From Candidatus Moraniibacteriota bacterium (lineage in GTDB: Bacteria > Patescibacteriota > Minisyncoccia > Moranbacterales > UBA2206): DNA of 20,403 nt. Where the stretch lies: contig DQBY01000098.1 in the NCBI GenBank assembly GCA_003534085.1, positions 1,040-21,442 of the forward strand. Direction: 5' to 3'. A program made the position numbers and the translations under genes. The notes beneath the pieces are model-generated. The model saw only the letters and a list, made by a program, of their open reading frames with translations. It did no database searches and was not told the DNA's origin. This document shows positions 19,245 to 20,403 of this stretch, piece by piece. How positions within the stretch are numbered: the first letter of the stretch is position 1; each line of letters opens with the position of its first letter.

Positions 19245-19574
19245 TTAGCCTCTGCTTCCGTTCGCAAAAACGTACCAGCTACCATCAATCTTCAGTTCGC
19301 CATTTGGGAAAATCCCTGTGGTCAAGGCTTTGTTCAATTCCCCGAAGATTGTCTCTTTGCACGCCTTTGCATCAAAGCTGTTGCACTCGGGGAAATTCGC
19401 AAGCGCCATACCAATGCCGAAGAGATAGTTATCCCAGCGTTTACGCCAAGCATCAGGAATAGCAACGCCCTGAATTTCCAGCTCTCGTATCCAGCGACGT
19501 AGTTCGGAATCCTACATCCCTTTTGTAGCTTCCCTCAGGTCAGCCAATATGGCTTTAATTTTTTCTGCTTCCAT
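19245..19574 (-). pseudogene. 109-codon gene interrupted by an in-frame TAG at codon 21
   Basis: After a strong GAGGAGGTG site the frame reads MEAEKIKAILADLREATKGM, then TAG (19512-19514), then continues open for 88 codons (DSELRRWIRELEIQGVAIPD ... GSWYVFANGSRG) to a TAA and an excellent terminator. The second part has good protein composition, two cysteines (PECNSF and KACKE), and no own ribosome site; its first ATG is 44 residues before the end. So a nonsense mutation, read-through, or a sequencing error are the choices. TAG is a normal stop elsewhere here (12021, 15651). I do not recognise the protein. Confidence 0.7.
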
Positions 19575-19814
19575 CTTCACCTCCTCATAAAAGTTTATGT
19601 TCACAACTCAACTTTCCGTATCATCTCTAAATCAATTTTGTGTCCTCCTTTGTGCGAAATGACTTTTCCTGAAACCAGACGGTCGTGAGTAACAAGACTC
19701 AGGGCTTAGTAAGCCTCAAAAGATTCATAAATGCCCTCCCTCTTGTATATATTTTACTGTTAAGTTGCTTTCCGTTTAGTCCTCAATATTACCGAGGAAT
19801 AACCCAGAAGTCAA
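19575..19814 (-). promoter_or_regulatory. Promoter and 210-nt structured leader of the amber-interrupted gene
   Basis: TTGACT (19809-19814), 17 nt, TAATAT (19786-19791). The leader holds a nine-residue frame with its own ribosome site, the exclusive stems TGAGT/ACTCA and CCTGA/TCAGG (about 19669-19705), and a perfect AAAGGAGG (19644-19651) with no long gene behind it. No known riboswitch is recognised. Confidence 0.55.
19699..19728 (-). other. Leader micro-frame MNLLRLTKP
   Basis: GGGAGGG 5 nt upstream, ATG, nine codons, TGA. The stop lies within the GGCTT-ACT-AAGCC stem. It could be a regulatory leader peptide; there is no amino-acid run of the attenuator type. Confidence 0.35.
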
Positions 19815-19874
19815 GCGGAGTAATGGATTAAAAATGCATATTTTCCCACCGAGAAATGAATCATTTCAAGAGAG

Positions 19875-19903
19875 AAAACACAAAAACACCCTTTTGAGGT
19901 GCT
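19875..19903 (-). terminator. Terminator behind the 16S unit
   Basis: GCACCT pairs with GGGTGT (G-U pairs included) around CAAAA, followed by TTTTGTGTTTT. It lies about 310 nt past the 16S 3' end. Confidence 0.65.
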
Positions 19904-19908
19904 TCCGT

Positions 19909-19958
19909 AATTTTTTGTTCAAGCAAATTCACATTCTTTTGTGATTAGTCCAATAGAG
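19909..19958 (-). repeat. Short intergenic repeat E, copy 2
   Basis: Second copy of 17394-17440. The conserved block CTCTATTGGACTAATC is followed by a hairpin whose third pair is A-T here and G-C in copy 1, then TTGAACAAAAAATTA. Confidence 0.7.
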
Positions 19959-19977
19959 CTATTTATCATCTTGATAT

Positions 19978-20138
19978 TGGGTCTGACTACAAAATCCATT
20001 TTCTGCTGCGACTTCCAAATTCCGGCTGCAAATTTTTCATCACTGCTTCGCCATATAACGATATGACTCGCAGTTCTTCAAAATTTTCGCTCGAAATTTG
20101 AAACTCTCGCGACGAAAGAGATTCTTTAGTCAGACCCA
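19978..20138 (-). ncRNA. 161-nt long imperfect hairpin downstream of 16S
   Basis: The two halves are reverse complements over almost their entire length. The ends TGGGTCTGACTA and TAGTCAGACCCA match perfectly (12 bp), the tip is CATAT-AACG-ATATG, and in between the arms (66 and 67 bases) align with nearly no gaps and roughly 60% pairing, broken by regular internal loops. It begins about 70 nt past the 16S end and ends before the terminator. It may be a processing stem, a stable RNA, or a remnant of a palindromic element. It has no coding content. Confidence 0.55.
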
Positions 20139-20209
20139 GCTCATTGATGACGACCATTTAGATTAATCCCGTCGCTCGTGAGCGACAGGAGTTCACCACT
20201 ACTCCCTAG

Positions 20210-20403
20210 AAAGGAGGTGATCCATCGACAGCTTCCGCTACCGATGCCTTGTTACGACTTCACCCTTATTATCGATCCCACCGTGGTTCCTGCTATAAGA
20301 CAGGAGCTTCGGGTATTACCGACTCTCTTGGTGTGACGGGCGGTGAGTACAAGATCCGAGAACGTATTCACCGTAGCATTCTGATCTACGATTACTAGCG
20401 ATT
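20210..20403 (-). rRNA. rrs: 16S ribosomal RNA, 3' end (partial)
   Basis: The minus strand contains the conserved decoding-site region (CTTGTACTCACCGCCCGTCA), AAGTCGTAACAAGG, and the end GGATCACCTCCTTT with the anti-Shine-Dalgarno core. About 194 nt of the 3' end lie in the window. The T in GTACTCACCG (A in most bacteria) and the helix-45 flanks suit CPR lineages. Two small hairpins (GTCGCTC/GAGCGAC at 20171-20186 and GGAGT/ACTCC at 20188-20205) follow the mature end. No tRNA or 23S start is found in the 635 bases downstream. Confidence 0.97.

Noticed and set aside
17391..20210. CRISPR array or tRNA genes in the repeat-rich right part
   Set aside because: The repeats are long, few and unevenly spaced, and no cloverleaf or CCA end could be found.

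Overview
The window looks like a chromosome segment from a Patescibacteria/CPR bacterium, probably Parcubacteria-like. The evidence is a partial 16S rRNA gene at the right edge with a G(T/A)GAGTAC-type variant at the universal 1392R site, no 23S gene behind it, many short secreted or membrane-anchored proteins without recognisable family, and very compact intergenic spacers built from one repeated GC-rich terminator. I cannot name the species. TAG and TAA serve as ordinary stops, so there is no sign of an altered code.

Layout. Apart from the 3' end of a plus-strand S9-type peptidase at the left edge (1-275), everything reads on the minus strand. 311-3663 holds four envelope-type proteins with N-terminal membrane anchors or signal peptides, including a matrixin-like zinc protease. 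3762-5265 is a metal/metalloid operon, transcribed arsR, then fmdB-like zinc ribbon, then an ArsP-type permease. 5341-6097 has a ten-cysteine DUF2769-like protein and an unknown protein. 6385-7546 pairs an RBBP9/YdeN-type hydrolase with Maf. 7688-10222 holds unknown proteins and a membrane-anchored M23-like protein. 10295-11712 is a Nudix, GNAT, C39-like peptidase run. 11848-12239 encodes two tiny membrane proteins. 12370-13667 is a ROK sugar kinase followed by a P-loop kinase. 13856-16154 has unknown proteins, a GNAT and a secreted protein.

From about 16.2 kb to the 16S gene the character changes. This part holds very small genes with strong Shine-Dalgarno sites, two of them cysteine-rich micro-proteins of 40 and 49 codons. 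It also has a HepT/MntA toxin-antitoxin pair and a gene interrupted by an in-frame TAG, all separated by related 50-130 bp repeat modules that combine a terminator with a TTGACT box. The 16S gene is followed by a 161-nt long imperfect hairpin and then a terminator, so it appears to be a stand-alone rRNA unit.

Two expression styles can be seen. Many enzyme genes lack a Shine-Dalgarno site and start from an extended -10 (TG[A/G/T]TA[T/C]AAT) that is fused directly to the U-tract of the preceding terminator; three of them begin 6 nt after the -10 and are probably leaderless. Most small lineage-type genes instead have GGAGG sites, and several have TTGACT-16/17-TATAAT promoters. A 160-bp two-palindrome repeat at 1.9 and 6.2 kb, next to an intact and a broken copy of the DUF2769 gene, records an old segmental duplication.
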